Shown one piece after another: positions 44,888 through 57,100 of a stretch of DNA of 60,000 bases (its first letter is position 1; the number at the start of each line of letters is the position of its first letter). The translations under genes and the position numbers were made by a program. Where the stretch lies: NCBI RefSeq assembly GCF_026151205.1, contig NC_087083.1:5436460-5496459 (forward strand). The letters are read 5' to 3'. This DNA is from Bolinopsis microptera. Taxonomy: Eukaryota > Ctenophora > Tentaculata > Lobata > Bolinopsidae. Below the pieces are notes generated by a model. It was not told where the DNA came from, ran no database searches, and worked only from the letters and a program-made list of their open reading frames with translations.

Positions 44888-46127
44888 TTACAGCTCAGCT
44901 AGGCGCTTAAGTTGAGCTTCAATGTCATCATCAGTTGGTGCTCTACTGCCTCTGACGGAGCTTGGACCTGAATGTTAAATATTTGTAATCAGTTTATAAT
45001 GTATGCAGAGTTTCAGGATTGAAATATGTAATTTTATGTCAACTAGCTGACCACTGATTTAAACAGACTATAAATAAAAAGCTGCTTAATAATGACAGGA
45101 TATGATCGTTACATGAATTATGTGCTCAATCAAAAATCCCTTTTTTAAACGAAATATTTGTATTATATTTTTACCAGCCAGAGATGACGAGCCAGCAGTA
45201 GGTGCACTGTCCATCTTTCCTTTAACCTCAATACCAATTTCATCAAGCACTTGGTTCATTATCTGGTAGGGTCAATTTATTATGTTCATGAAATCATGTT
45301 TTTAATATTCCTAAGGTATACAATTTATCATAATTTGCACAATTTCAAATGTTATGTTATATACTTATATTAACCTGGTTTGATTCTTCTTCATCTTCAC
45401 TGTCACCCAAAACATCATCCAGAGTGTCTTCCATCATTTCACCAGTCATATCCATCTTAGCACTTTCACGCTCAAAGCCTTGCATAACTTTTGCCATATC
45501 CTGTGTCGTGATACACTTTCAATAAATCGAAAATGTACCAAATTTCAAAACTATGACACTAAGAGAATTCTTGCTAGATAACTGAAGATATTTAAGTAGC
45601 ATTGATTGATACTTTGCTAAATTTCAGTAATTTATGATAGTATAAGTAAAATACAATTTATACTATATGATACCTGGGGATTCATCTGTTTGTTCATCTG
45701 ACCCATGACTCCTGTTGTGGTTTTCATTGTCTGCGCCATGTTCATGCTAGCTTGCATGGTTGTTGTTTTAGATTTTACAGCTCCAATCTGACCTTTCATA
45801 CCCAACATTCTCGTTTTTTGCTTTCTAATGTTGATCAGTTGCTTTGCTAAAATCTGGGGAAATTCTTGTAGATTTACAATAAAAAGATAACATTATCAAT
45901 CAATGACAATTAAATTTAATCTTGAGTGGTTAGGTTAACCATGAAACTTTGCTTACAGTTAAGGTCTGTTTATCTCCCGTTTTGGCAGCTTTCTTTATCT
46001 CATTTTGAGTCTGTTGCTCCTGTCGCTCCAACCCTCGAATGTCCCTATCAATATCTCTCTGAGCACCAGTCAGCTGTCGTTGCTGCTGGCGTATTTGCTT
46101 CTTTGGATCCGGCTTTTTACCAAACAT
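44888..46127 (-). CDS. CHMP2B: Charged multivesicular body protein 2b (ESCRT-III), five exons
   Basis: An ESCRT-III subunit that polymerises on endosomal membranes during vesicle budding and scission and recruits the ATPase VPS4. Exons: 46127-45957, 45853-45674, 45500-45375, 45262-45175, 44967-44888, total 645 nt, 214 aa (human CHMP2B 213 aa). All splice sites are GT-AG and phases agree. Seen: a basic helical N-terminus, ILAKQLINIRKQKTRM, an acidic stretch near GDSEDEEES, NQVLDEIGIEVKGKM as in CHMP2B and not CHMP2A, and a C-terminal MIT-interacting helix DIEAQLKRLAEL. A minus-strand AATAAA lies at 44602-44607. It is on the same strand as USP32, about 1 kb upstream of its ATG. Confidence 0.95.
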
Positions 46128-48129
46128 TCCATAAATGATAACTACATGATGAAAAAGTTAGTATATTTTATGACAGTTTCTGTTTAATCTTGTTACCAAT
46201 CAAGATGATATTATGATTTATTGGATTTCGTGGCTAGACAGAAATAGTAAAAGTGGGCGTTTAAAAATAGTGTCTACGTGCATGTATCTTCTAAAATCAC
46301 CTAAATTGTCTAAACTAATCTAAACTAAGCAGGATAGATCTTCAAACTGTTTGGGATGTTATAGACTTTTATTAGACCTATATTTTAAAAGCCATAGTAA
46401 AATTAGACATTCGCACTTTTGAAAAAACCACAACTAACTAAACTAGCGTTTTAGCGAGTGCAAATGAAATTTCATTGATTTCATGATTACCTACATACTA
46501 TACGCCCAAGTTTTTAAAATCACCTAAAAGTGCCAACTTTTGACTAATTCCTAGTTCCTTACACTTTTGTGGAGTTTGGCAAGGCCCAAGTGGCAAGGAA
46601 TTACATTGGGTCTATTACAGTTGATTACTGAGGGGTAAGAATTGCCTGTAAAAAAGTTAAGGCAGGATTGCCAAAAGCTGCATCCTACCCAAACTAAATT
46701 GGCTGATGGAAAGCAATGGCTAACAGTTCGCCTTAATTTCAAATTTGTTTCGAATATTTTTCACCTAGAAGGCCTTATATTTTTTATATATAAAATTTTT
46801 CAAACAATATACACATAATAATTGACCGACGACTTAACGATTGTGAGTTACGACGGACTTAACTGTATGGGTCAACTACTAAAACTGCATTGTATACTAT
46901 CTTAATCATTATACTGGACATGAGATGACGAAGTATCTTGAGCAGCACTTTATACCTCCACTTAGAACTTGATTAGTCACGAACAATAGAATCATTATAA
47001 ATCAATACAATAAAACATCTTGATCAATAAATGCCTAGCAGCACCAGACAGCAGCCGTGTACCTTTTTCGACTCCACGGAGTCCCTGATGGACTTTTGTT
47101 TACTTTTGTTAATAATTTGACCGCAACCTTTCTTTCTCGAAACACAAATCCTACTGTACTTCATTACAGTATTAAGATAATATAAAGCAAATCATGTGAA
47201 TATATGACTACGAAATAGATCTATAGACTTGTCCATAATATTTAATACCGTATTGATGGTTTTGAATTTTGTATATTGAATTTTAATGTGAAGCGTTTAC
47301 TCTTCCCCCTCGGCAATTAATTAGAAAGTTAGATTAATGACAATAATTGCCAAATGACGTAGTAGATATAGATGTTCAATGTTGTAGAGTGATTTCAAGA
47401 GTAGTGGTCCACAGGGGTCCGAAAAAGCCGTACAGGCACTTGGGTCCTTATCCTTGTCACTAGTCCCAATTGGATTCACTTTACACAAAACATGAATGTT
47501 TACAATTTAGACGTACACATTGGCACGATATTTATTAGAAAGCAAACAGTATAAAATAATACGTGCGTGCGCGGCTTGAGCCGCGCCGCATAACAATTTA
47601 TGCGTTTAGGGGCTGGAGTACGCGTGTTTACAGATTAATGAATTGTTGCATTGTAAATATTTAAAGTTGACGATATATTATGATTTAATAGTAAATTTTT
47701 CAAAGCTGGCTTTGGACTTAGGTAAAATTATTATTTATTTATTTAAAAGAAAAAACCACGGATAGTTTTAAATTTACATAGTCGTATAACTATAATCAAG
47801 TTAATCCTGTTTTCAAGAATGCGCGGCTTTGGCGGCCAGTTATTGACTTGTACATAAAATTGAATTTTAAATAGAAATGTGAATGTATTAAAATTTAAAA
47901 CTTTCAAAACGGAGGCTTATAAATATTATTATATTATGATTGTAAAATAAAGGATAAAATTTTAAATTTGTTTCACTAAAAAATTTGTTTCACTAATATA
48001 GCATTGACCCTATATAAAATCAACCCTTCAATTCAAAAAATTCCCTTCACAATCAAAAATTACCCTTCAAGGCCTTGTGGCTCCAAGTTAAGATCTAGAC
48101 TGTTTATATCAACAATGTTTTTTCTCGCA
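46128..48129. other. Upstream region of CHMP2B and spacer to the LINE
   Basis: No supported gene. The CHMP2B promoter should lie at its left end. Short GC-rich palindromes (GCGCGGCTTGAGCCGCGC near 47570) stand out in otherwise AT-rich DNA. Confidence 0.45.
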
Positions 48130-48957
48130 CCTCTGTCTCCACGGAGAGAAATCACTGTTGTTCACCTTATATTAAAGCAATTTAGCAATAGAGATCATAA
48201 CAACTTTGCACAGTTCTTTAAATCAAAGGTCGACAACATATACAACAACATTTATTTAGAACAACAATCCCAAGATTCTCCTAACTCAGATGAATTTGTT
48301 CCTCTTTCTAATAGCCCAAAGATAGTACAATTCCGTCATGTGTCTGATGAAGAACTAGTAAGCATCATAAAGAATATGTCTAACAAATTCTGTGATCTTG
48401 ACCCCATGCCTACAAAGATTCTCATCAAGTGTCTCCCAGAACTCCTTCCTCTGATCTCATTTATAGTCAATGAATCATTAGTTAAAGGTGAGTTTCCTAT
48501 AAAACTTAAGGAGGCTCTCATTCGTCCAAGTTTGAAGAAACGTGGCCTTGACGGTGAATCTCTATCTAACTATAGGCCTATTAGCAATCTCTCATTCTTG
48601 TCAAAAATCATTGAGAAGTGTGTATCTATACAGCTCACCAGTTATCTTGAGGATAACAACTTGCTTTCTAAAGTTCAGTCCGGCTATAGGAAGTTTCATA
48701 GCTGTGAAACTGCAACAACCAGAATCCATAACGACATCTTGATAACTATTGACAAGAAAACTAAAGTTGTTCTTTTACTTCTAGATTTGAGTGCTGCCTT
48801 TGATACTGTCAATCACCCAAGATTAATCAAGAAGCTAAGATCTGCTTATGGCATTACATTGATTGACGATGTCAATCCTTCGCATCTCGCCGATCCTTCG
48901 CATCTCGCCGATCTGTGGTTGCGAGAAGCATTATTTGATGCGCGCGCGACCCAGTAG
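48004..48957 (+). pseudogene. LINE RT, first part, cut short by an insertion
   Basis: The coding match starts around 48190 (NFAQFFKSKVDNIY). LSNYRPISNLSFLSKIIEKC, VQSGYRKFHSCETATTR and LLDLSAAFDTVNHPRL are RT blocks of the CR1/L2 type. The frame runs into inserted DNA at 48858 and meets a stop at 48957. Confidence 0.87.
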
Positions 48958-48972
48958 TGCATCGCGCTACAA
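48858..48972. mobile_element. 115-bp insertion inside the LINE with 8-bp target duplication
   Basis: GGCATTAC stands on both sides (48850-48857 and 48973-48980); removing insert plus one copy restores the RT reading frame. The insert holds two 18-bp tandem copies (ATCCTTCGCATCTCGCCG) and starts with a near-palindrome ATTGACGATGTCAAT, also present near 50885. I see no clear terminal inverted repeats. Confidence 0.75.
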
Positions 48973-48981
48973 GGCATTACA

Positions 48982-49739
48982 GGCATTGCTCTTACATGGA
49001 TCAGGTCCTACTTGGCTAACCGTTCATTTTGTGTCAAAGTCAAGGATTCGTCTTCCTCAGCAACTGTTCTTGAGATAAGTGTGCCACAAGGTTCAATCCT
49101 TGGCCCCCTGCTATTCATATTGTACACCAAAGATCTTGAGAACATTGCAAGTATGCATGGGTGCTGTATTCATTTGTATGCTGATGACACCCAGCTGTAT
49201 TTCACTCTTGATTCTGATGACCCATCACAGCTAGAGCACAATATGGAACACTGTATGTCTGATATCAAGAAATGGATGACAAACGATTTCCTTCAACTGA
49301 ATTCTTCTAAGACTGAAGTCATCGTTATATCCTCTAAATTTGACTCAACAAATATTCCAGCCTCTCTACAGATTGTTAAGGATCAAGAGCCACATGTTGT
49401 TAGTGGAACTGTGAAGAGTCTTGGGCTGTATTTGGACAGTTATCTTTCAATGAGTGATCAGATTACGTCAGTGGTTCAAGCATGTAATATTCAGATCAGA
49501 AATTTGTGGTTTATTGCATCAAAACTGTCTTTTAACCTTAAGATTCAGCTTGTTCATGCTCTAGTACTCTCTAGAATTGATTATTGCAATAGCGTATATT
49601 TTGGACTGAGCTCTTATGATTTAAGTCGTTTACAGAAGGTGCAAAATTCTGCTGTAAGATTTATTTCGGGAGAGGAAGAAAGGCACACACTACTCCACTT
49701 CTTAAGAAAGTTCATTTTCTACCGGTTAGATTTAGAATA
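48982..49739 (+). pseudogene. LINE RT, middle part with YADD box
   Basis: Resumes right after the insertion (GIALTWIRSYLANRSFCV). It has VPQGSILGPLLFILYTKDLE and active-site box LYADDTQLYF, then the thumb (LSRIDYCNSVYFGLS). The frame is lost near 49670-49690 and stops at 49739. Confidence 0.88.
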
Positions 49740-49740
49740 G

Positions 49741-50030
49741 ATTTTAAGATTGCCCTACTTGCCTACAAGTGTTTAAATAATATAGCTCCTCCTTACTTAA
49801 AAGAGTTGATATCTCCTAGGCAGCAAAGTTTAAAAAATGTACGTCTTGATAATGATTATTTTTACCTTAGTTTTCCGCCCTCTCCTAACTATGTAAACAC
49901 AGAGAAAGCTTTTAGTCACTGTGCAGTTAAAGTATTTAATTCCTTGCCATACGACATAAGATCAGCTGAGTCAGTTACATCTTTCAAGACCAAACTTAAA
50001 ACATACTTCTTTTCTCTAGCATTTGATTGA
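49741..50030 (+). pseudogene. LINE ORF2 C-terminal part
   Basis: In a different frame from the preceding segment: DFKIALLAYKCLNNIAPPYL, then AFSHCAVKVFNSLPYDIR and SFKTKLKTYFF, the conserved C-terminus of CR1/L2-type ORF2 proteins, ending with a stop at 50030. Confidence 0.85.
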
Positions 50031-50219
50031 TTTTGCATTTACATAGGTAAAATGAACTTGTCATGTCTAATTTTCAATTAAACTAAGCTCAGTTAATGTA
50101 AGAGCCGCTTTAGAAAGCACTGGAGTTTATCTCCAGGATTAAATTATATCGAGTTATATGATTTAGCTATAAGGCGGTTTATAAATGTTGTATTTATTAT
50201 TTATTATTATTATTATTTT

Positions 50220-51410
50220 CAAAATCAGTTTCAAGAACGATTCATATAATTCGATAAGTATATAAGCTATATATATAAGGGCCTGCCAGTAGCTCTTCCG
50301 ATATAAGTTGGGTTCAAAAAAGGGATTGAAATCTAGCAAGGGTGAATCTGGAAAATTTTCGGAAAATTTTTTTTGAGGGATGTCGAATTCTAGCAGTGAT
50401 GAATGTCAAGTTGGGCCGGAGCCAGTTATGTGCAGTTATGTCAGTAATAAAAAACATAACGATTATCTTTGATTTCGACCTCATGTGGCAAAGAAGCGTT
50501 TTATAAATTTATATAATTCCACTGGCAACTGGGATGTTTGATCTTAAAATAGGATAATGTTTTGACTTTTGATAAATTGTTAACGATATTGTAATTGATA
50601 AATAATTAATGTTTATCATGATTATCATTGTCATACGTTGTATGACACGCCGCGCACAAATGCACGGCTCCCCTGTATCATAGAAACTTTACAGTTTCTA
50701 CAGTTTCACTATAGTGAAACGACCGTGTGGGTCACGACGTGATACCAGTGGCGTAACGTTACTTCTTGGAGCCCCTTGACGGATGTTACTCGTCTAAATT
50801 TCTTCGAAGTAGCGCGCACCGCTTTCTTCTCGTACTACGAAGTAGCGTGCGCCGGGCCAAACCATTAACAATGGTCAAGGTTAATTGACGATGTCAATTC
50901 ATCTCAGCTCCCCAGGAAAAGTTACCGGCCAGCGGGCGCGCCACCAATATGATAGTTTCGATACAGCTGAAGACACTGTGCGTGTCTGTCAAGTAATTAG
51001 CCATTACAATTCATGTTTAGATTGCGCGCGCATAGGAATTCTGTCAAGAATAGTTAAATTTGACCACAAAATACCATAAATGTATTCACAATGCTTGGAT
51101 AATGATGGTAAAAATTTAATCTTTAAAAGAATTTTTGAATTTTTAGTTTTCGTTCAACAAAACCGATTTTACAGTTCAAAAGCAGAATTTTCAACTTTTT
51201 AATAACAATCCCTTCACGCCGCGCCGATTTGTGTTTCTGTACTAATTTGCGCTCTTATTTCGCGTTGGATACTTTTACCTATAGATATGTCATTTTATAA
51301 TTAGGATTGTTTCTGGGGCTCGCTTGCAATATATATATTCAACATTTTCTTTCCTATTTCCGTACATTTTGTATTTTCCTCGTTCGTGGTAATTAGTTTT
51401 TATTAGCACA
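50220..51410. other. Intergenic, repeat-like
   Basis: No supported gene. Contains a hairpin-like stretch (GTTTCACTATAGTGAAAC near 50703), a direct repeat CGAAGTAGCG(C/T)GC at about 50803 and 50839, and the ATTGACGATGTCAAT motif shared with the small insert at 48858. Probably an old transposon remnant. Confidence 0.4.
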
Positions 51411-51484
51411 ATGAGCAAACGATCACGTACCGAAATAGAAGTTCAATTTCTTAGCGACTGTGTATACTCTGCGTTAGTCAAATC
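51411..51484 (+). pseudogene. Start of an open reading frame split by the gypsy insertion
   Basis: ATG followed by 24 codons (MSKRSRTEIEVQFLSD...) open up to the left LTR. If the retroelement and one target duplication are ignored, the same frame continues at 59759 without a stop to the end of the window. The protein is not recognised. It may be a host gene or another transposon's protein. Confidence 0.6.
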
Positions 51485-51915
51485 TGTAGCTTCCCGTCTT
51501 CTATTGTATAATTTGAGTTCAGGAGTAGAAATGAGACAAGGTGTATAAGATAGGGCAGTGTAATGTAAACGATGAAGATACACTATAATCTATCCGACAA
51601 GATCACAACTAGAGTCAACTAAGATCACAATAGAATCACACTATAGTTACACTAAAATCACACTGAATACGGTTGAAATAGCTAGTATATAAAGAGGGCC
51701 AAACGCTTGCGGAGGTTAGCCACAACCTTGCCTAGAGGCCAGTTGTGGCGTGCAAGCCTTTGCAATGCTTAACTGTTAACTAATAATTGCATGTCATATA
51801 TCGACTGTTACACAAACTACTATAATAACCTAATCAGATGTTATATCTATTACTCAGCTCTATTACAAGCAAGCGATATCATTATTAATAAAGTAATAAG
51901 TATGTGCCCCCTACA
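51485..51915 (-). repeat. 3' LTR of the gypsy element
   Basis: 431 bp, TG...CA ends. The only difference I see from the other LTR by eye is T versus C in the TATCGAC(T/C)GTTAC stretch. It contains a TATATAAAG-like box in plus-strand reading. Confidence 0.95.
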
Positions 51916-51935
51916 CCTACCCCCTCCCCAAAATT
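51916..51935 (-). promoter_or_regulatory. Polypurine tract of the gypsy element
   Basis: Read on the minus strand, an uninterrupted purine-rich run (GGGGAGGGGGTAGG) ends exactly at the start of the 3' LTR. This is the expected primer site for plus-strand DNA synthesis. Confidence 0.75.
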
Positions 51936-52135
51936 TAAGGGCGGTGTAGTGTTCATATCAGTTATCACATATAATATCACATATAATAACTTTACAGTCG
52001 TATGATAATAATGATGACCTATAATGATTTGACAACAAAACTCATTATTGGAATTAACACAAATGAAAAATTAAAATACTTTTAAGCTATTCTGCTGGTG
52101 TTCATAATCATACAGTTTACAAAAAGTTCATGCTG

Positions 52136-53956
52136 CTATTGTTTGTAACGCAGCAGACTTAAATCCGGGTAATTGGTACTGGGCGTTGGCGGCGCTTCTA
52201 TCGTCTGGCTCTGATGCGTCGTCTCGTGCACTTCCATAGCGTCAGTTGTGATGGCTGCGATATCAGTCGGGTCTGCTGGCTTCTTGCAGCATAGCCATAC
52301 GGGTAGGGGAAAGCGTTCTCCGTTTCTTCTGAAAGTGACCGCGAAAGTTATTCCTATGATTTGGCAAACCAGTGACACTGATATGTTTATCAGGATCATG
52401 TATTCGAGGCTGATATGGTCCCGGTTGTGTTCGGCCGGTCTATACTGTGATGTTAGCTTTATTTTGTCTTCAATCTCCATTTGATGTTTCAGGAAGGTAT
52501 CTTCTGCGGCAGACTTTAGGAGGAGGAGGTCGTTGTTGTAATTGTCTGAGTCCCTCACTTCCTCGCGGATATTGGACGGGCTCTCGAAAGTGTACTTGTT
52601 GAGCTGTACTTTTTGGTAACGATCCCACGTCAGGAATGTCGCTTTATTCCAGGGTTTTAGGATATTTATCGACTCATTTACCGCTAGGATTTGTGAATAC
52701 CCACTTACGAGAATTCCTGACTTTACCACGATAGTCCTAGGATCGCTACAAGAGCTTGGCGTCATAAAGTGGCATGTGGTGGCGTTGTACAGACATGATT
52801 CTATGAGCTTTGAAGTCTCCACCATTCGGCAGGTTGATATTTTCTTTCCAAAATCACATAAGCTTGGAGGGAGCTCGTAGATTTTTCCTTCTTTTTTCAG
52901 AACATAAGGCTCGTGTCTGATGTAAGCACACTGTTGTTCGTCTACGTGAACTCCAACCTGTTTCAGGGCGAACAGAGGGAAGGTGTTCGTTGCTGATATA
53001 CGCGGGATGTGTAGTAGGATGTGCAGGTTTATGGTGCTGTTGTCTGTTATAGTGGCATCCACAATGGCGGCTTCACTGATACCATAGATTGTAGCGGCGT
53101 TGTCGGCATATAGTAGCTGCTGAAGCTCACTGTGAGATTTCACAAGGTGTTTCAAATGATTTATAGGAATGTCCTCTGGGGAGAGAGGGCCTGCGATTGA
53201 TCCTGAGATTGGGTTGCGGAATATTCTGTCTAATTTTACTTCCCATCTGGTTGCGATTTCGGCGGCGGCCAACTGATCGATTTCGTTTTCAAACTTGCAG
53301 CTGAGGTGGGTCATTCTGTTCTGGACTTGCGCTGAGAAATCATCGAACATGTGGATTACTCCGTCGTGGATTGCGACTATGTCTGTTCGGATGTCTGTAA
53401 CCTCCCCTTGGAATCTTGCAAATTGGGCATCTAATTTGTTGATGTGGTGAGAGAGGGTCGCCGTTGAGATGCCTGTGAACACTGTACTGAACAGGGCCAT
53501 CCCGGCCGCGATCAGTCCTGCGAATCTTTTCTTGCGGTTAACTGCATTGGGTGGGGTGCCAGGTGACGCGGATTGAAGGAATGCCGTTCTTACGTCCAAG
53601 TAGTCTTCGATGTGATGCTGGGCCATTTCTTTTAGGTGTGTCATTTCCTCTAGGTATGCTGCTTCTGCTCCATTACTTTTACATGTCCATCTTCTTTTAC
53701 AGGACACACATGCTCTTGTGTATCCGCACGTTGAGTTACACCGGGGAACAGGGATTTTAGGAATGTCGATTTTCTTAAAAACCGATACCAATACGTTTTC
53801 TTTCGTCAGTGTAACATGGCCCTCTTGTTGCAGGAGCGACCCAAGGTCCTCCAGTACTACTGTTGTTTCCGCTGTGTCTTCGCTGCTTCGTATCGAATAT
53901 GGATCAACGTTGTGAAGCAACACGGCGATAGAGAGTGGAACCAGGAACTTTGACAT
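52136..53956 (-). CDS. env: Envelope-like glycoprotein of the gypsy element
   Basis: A 606-aa open frame downstream of pol, in the position of a retroviral env. Seen: a short hydrophobic leader at the start (residues 3-15), a Cys-rich cluster (about 73-92), a furin-type site RKKR at 141-144 followed at once by a hydrophobic, Gly/Ala-rich stretch (145-168) like a fusion peptide, a predicted helical/heptad region (about 168-215), several N-X-S/T sites, one hydrophobic anchor at about 519-541, and a cytoplasmic tail of about 65 residues with CC after the membrane. This layout fits the F-type envelope proteins of insect errantiviruses and baculoviruses. Family assignment rests on layout, not on an alignment. 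No stop or frame break is visible. Confidence 0.85.
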   Translation of the reverse strand: MSKFLVPLSIAVLLHNVDPYSIRSSEDTAETTVVLEDLGSLLQQEGHVTLTKENVLVSVFKKIDIPKIPVPRCNSTCGYTRACVSCKRRWTCKSNGAEAAYLEEMTHLKEMAQHHIEDYLDVRTAFLQSASPGTPPNAVNRKKRFAGLIAAGMALFSTVFTGISTATLSHHINKLDAQFARFQGEVTDIRTDIVAIHDGVIHMFDDFSAQVQNRMTHLSCKFENEIDQLAAAEIATRWEVKLDRIFRNPISGSIAGPLSPEDIPINHLKHLVKSHSELQQLLYADNAATIYGISEAAIVDATITDNSTINLHILLHIPRISATNTFPLFALKQVGVHVDEQQCAYIRHEPYVLKKEGKIYELPPSLCDFGKKISTCRMVETSKLIESCLYNATTCHFMTPSSCSDPRTIVVKSGILVSGYSQILAVNESINILKPWNKATFLTWDRYQKVQLNKYTFESPSNIREEVRDSDNYNNDLLLLKSAAEDTFLKHQMEIEDKIKLTSQYRPAEHNRDHISLEYMILINISVSLVCQIIGITFAVTFRRNGERFPLPVWLCCKKPADPTDIAAITTDAMEVHETTHQSQTIEAPPTPSTNYPDLSLLRYKQ

Positions 53957-54130
53957 GTTTCCTAAGATAAAAGCTGTATGTTAGGATCTTGAATTTTCTT
54001 TTTGACTTTTCCACAGCGTAAATATAGCAAAAAAGGTGACTCTAAAACGAGAGCGAGTAGAGAGCGGGGACGAGATCCAAGTCCAGCGAAGAAAAAGGTG
54101 GTGTTAGGAATTCTTTTTAAATGATGAGGA

Positions 54131-57100
54131 TTAGTAGTATGGCTTCAGCTGGGTGATCTGTGAGACAATGCTTGTATCGTAGTGTCTCGAGGGCGGTCGT
54201 AACGTTGACCTGGGTCTCAATCCGGTTCTTCTCGTGGTCCTGTTAGTAACATCGGGAGGTTGGGCAGTCGGCTCCCGATACTGTTGCTGTGTCACCTCCT
54301 CATCATTGTTGACTTCTGGCACGTCTGCTGGTGCCTCTACCATGCCTGGTTCTGTATATGTAGCTGGTGGGCTATAACTATAATCTTGATACCCGGAGCC
54401 TTCGTCAGAGTCGTCGTCACTTTCGGAATCTTTTCTGCTTCTTGTCCCTGGTGGTGACTCAACTTGGTTTAGCGGCGGTCTGAGGTTGTCTGGTAGTTTC
54501 CTCAGCTTATCAAAATGTACAACCTGCTTTTTCCCTGTCTCGTCCGAGGTGACTTCAAAGTTGACTGCCCCTAGTTCGCGAGTTATTGTCTGGGGACCCG
54601 TATAAGGTAGCTTGAACTTGTTGTACTCTCTGCCTGGCCTAATTGCAGGAACGTAGATCATGACTTTGTCTCCAACTTTGTATTCGGTAAATCTGACACA
54701 CTTGTCGTAGTACCTCTTCTGCTGGTTCTGAGACTCCTTGATAGTCTTTGAGGCAAACTCCCACGTTTCTTTTAATTGATGATACAGCCGTGATGCAAGG
54801 TGGTGATGGGACTGATAGTACTCCGACGATGTGGTCCCGAAAACGAGATCATTGGGTACCCGGGCTTCTCTACCGTGATTCAGGAAGAATGGTGTGTAGC
54901 CAGATGACTTACAGACACTCGTGTTCATCGCAAACGTTAGCACTCCGATCTTTTCTGACCAGAGGTCGGGGTGGTCGGCAATGAACTTTGTTAGACACAC
55001 CTTGATCTGTCTGTTCTTGTTCTCAGCAAGTCCGTTAGTTGAGGGTTTGTAGGCTGTCGTCCTGGACTTCTTGATCTGTAGCACGCTGTAGAGTTCTTTC
55101 ATGACGCTACTTGGATCCAAGTTAGCTCCTTGGTCAGATAACACTCTCTCTGGCACGCCGTGGTTGATGATCCATGAGTCTACTATGGCCCTCGCGATGG
55201 TCGGTGACTTAGCATCAGGAAGTGGAACTGCTACCACCCAGTTAGTAAACTTATCAACCATAGTTAGACACCACTTGTACTTATCGATCCGAGTGAAAGG
55301 CCCGATGAGGTCAATACAAAGTAGCTCGTTCGGCCTCATTACCGAGATAGGGTTGAGTCCTGCTTTAGGTTTGGCTTTGTACGCCAGGTTGGGTAGGTAA
55401 CACTTGTAGCAGGTGTTGCAGTAGAGAGTGACTTCCAGCTTCATCTTTGGCCAGAAAAACATTACACGTATCTTTTCCAGAGTCTTTGCTGGTCCAAGGT
55501 GTCCGGCTGCTTCAAGGTCGTGATTCCCGGATATCATCTTTTCCCTTAACTTTGATGGGACACATATTAAGAGTCTGTATTTCTGACTTGCCTTTCCGTA
55601 CCACTTGTAACAGAGGAGGTCTTTTTTGTTTATTGTGAGGAGTTCAAAACAGCTGTAGTAGTGTCGTAGATCTGCGTTGAACTGGGTTGTGTCCTTCTTC
55701 TCCGGTTTGCCATTAGTGAGCCACAGTTTTACTGTCCTTGTAGTGTCGTCGTCTATCTGGGCTCTTCGTAGGGTACCGTCTCTATCATTAGGTGCGGGTA
55801 TTGGGTTATCAACCGAGCCTACTGGTCCTGTACTTAGCTCATCTTCCTCTTCTTCAGTCTCTGATGACTGATCATCAACAACTGTTACTGCACTTGACGT
55901 TGATGCCTTACTCGGTGATTTACTTTGAGGCTTCTGGTTTCTGCGGTGAGACGGCTGACTGATTTGCGGCACCGGCGGCAAGGAGCGACGTGATGACGAC
56001 GAGTGTGAACATCGACTACATGGAGTATCAGAGGGGCTGTCCATGTCAATTGGGACCGGGTTAATGACGTGTGGAAAACTTCTTGTGTTGGAATTATCTT
56101 GATCTTTTATTGTTTCCAAAAAGTTGTCTTTCTTCTCCAATGACGAGAATCTGTTCTCCCACCACTCGTAGAGCTTATCGCTGTGCTGTGGGAGTCTTGA
56201 CAGTGCATCGGGAACCCCCATGTCTTCGCCCTTCGTATATGTGATCTCGAAATCGTACTCTTCTAGCTCCATGATCCAGGACAGTAGGACGCCGCAGTTG
56301 GTCTTCCTGAGGAACTTGTCCTGTGATATAGCCTTGTGATCTACATGGACGATAAATGGCTTGCCGATGGTGTAAAACCTCCAGTGAGTAGCGAAGTGCT
56401 TTAGAGCCAGCAGTTCTCTTTTGAAGGTAGGGTAGGCGGTCTCGGCAGGGGAGAGTATCTTCGAACCATAAGATATCGGATGAAACTGTTCGTCGATAAT
56501 GTGACCTATCGAGCCACCTATGCAGTATGAGCTACTATCCGTGAAGAGGTGGAGGGGCTCTGTCATGATAGGATATATTAGGATGGGCGCCTTGGTCAGG
56601 GCATCTTTCAATTTATTGATGTTCTCTGTCGCTTCTTCGGTGAGAATGAATTTAGGTTCTTTGAGGGTGTTAATCATGGGCCGGGTGAGTTCAGCGAAGT
56701 TCTTGATTACGTTCCTGAACCAGTTGAAACTTCCAAGTAGGGCCATCATCATCTTCTTTGTCTTTGGGAGGCACATGTCTTGAATTGCCTCAATCTTCTT
56801 TGTGTCTACTTCGATTCCGTTCTGGGTGAGATCAACTCCTGCGAAGGAAACTTTCTTCCGGAACAACTTACACTTGTCAGGGTGGAGCTTCAGGCCTGCA
56901 GATTCCAGACGTCGGAGTATTTCTGTTAGTAACTCAAACATCTCCTCAAAAGTGATTCCTCCTGCGATTATGTCATCAACGTAGCCTGCTGCTTTGTCTC
57001 TCAGGCCTTCCAATAGTTTATCTAACAGTGACTGCATCGTCGCTGGGCACCCCTTAAGCCCGAGACTCATAACGACGTTGCGGAAGTGTCCAATGGACGG

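Larger units (their letters stand above)
48130..50220 (+). mobile_element. CR1/L2-like LINE, broken, with microsatellite tail
   Basis: RT begins near 48190 and the sequence ends with an ATT-rich tail (TTTATTATTTATTATTATTATT) after TAAGGCGGTTTATAAATG, the 3' style of CR1/L2-type LINEs. The endonuclease is missing, so it is 5' truncated. It is broken by a 115-bp insertion and by frame breaks. Confidence 0.88.
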
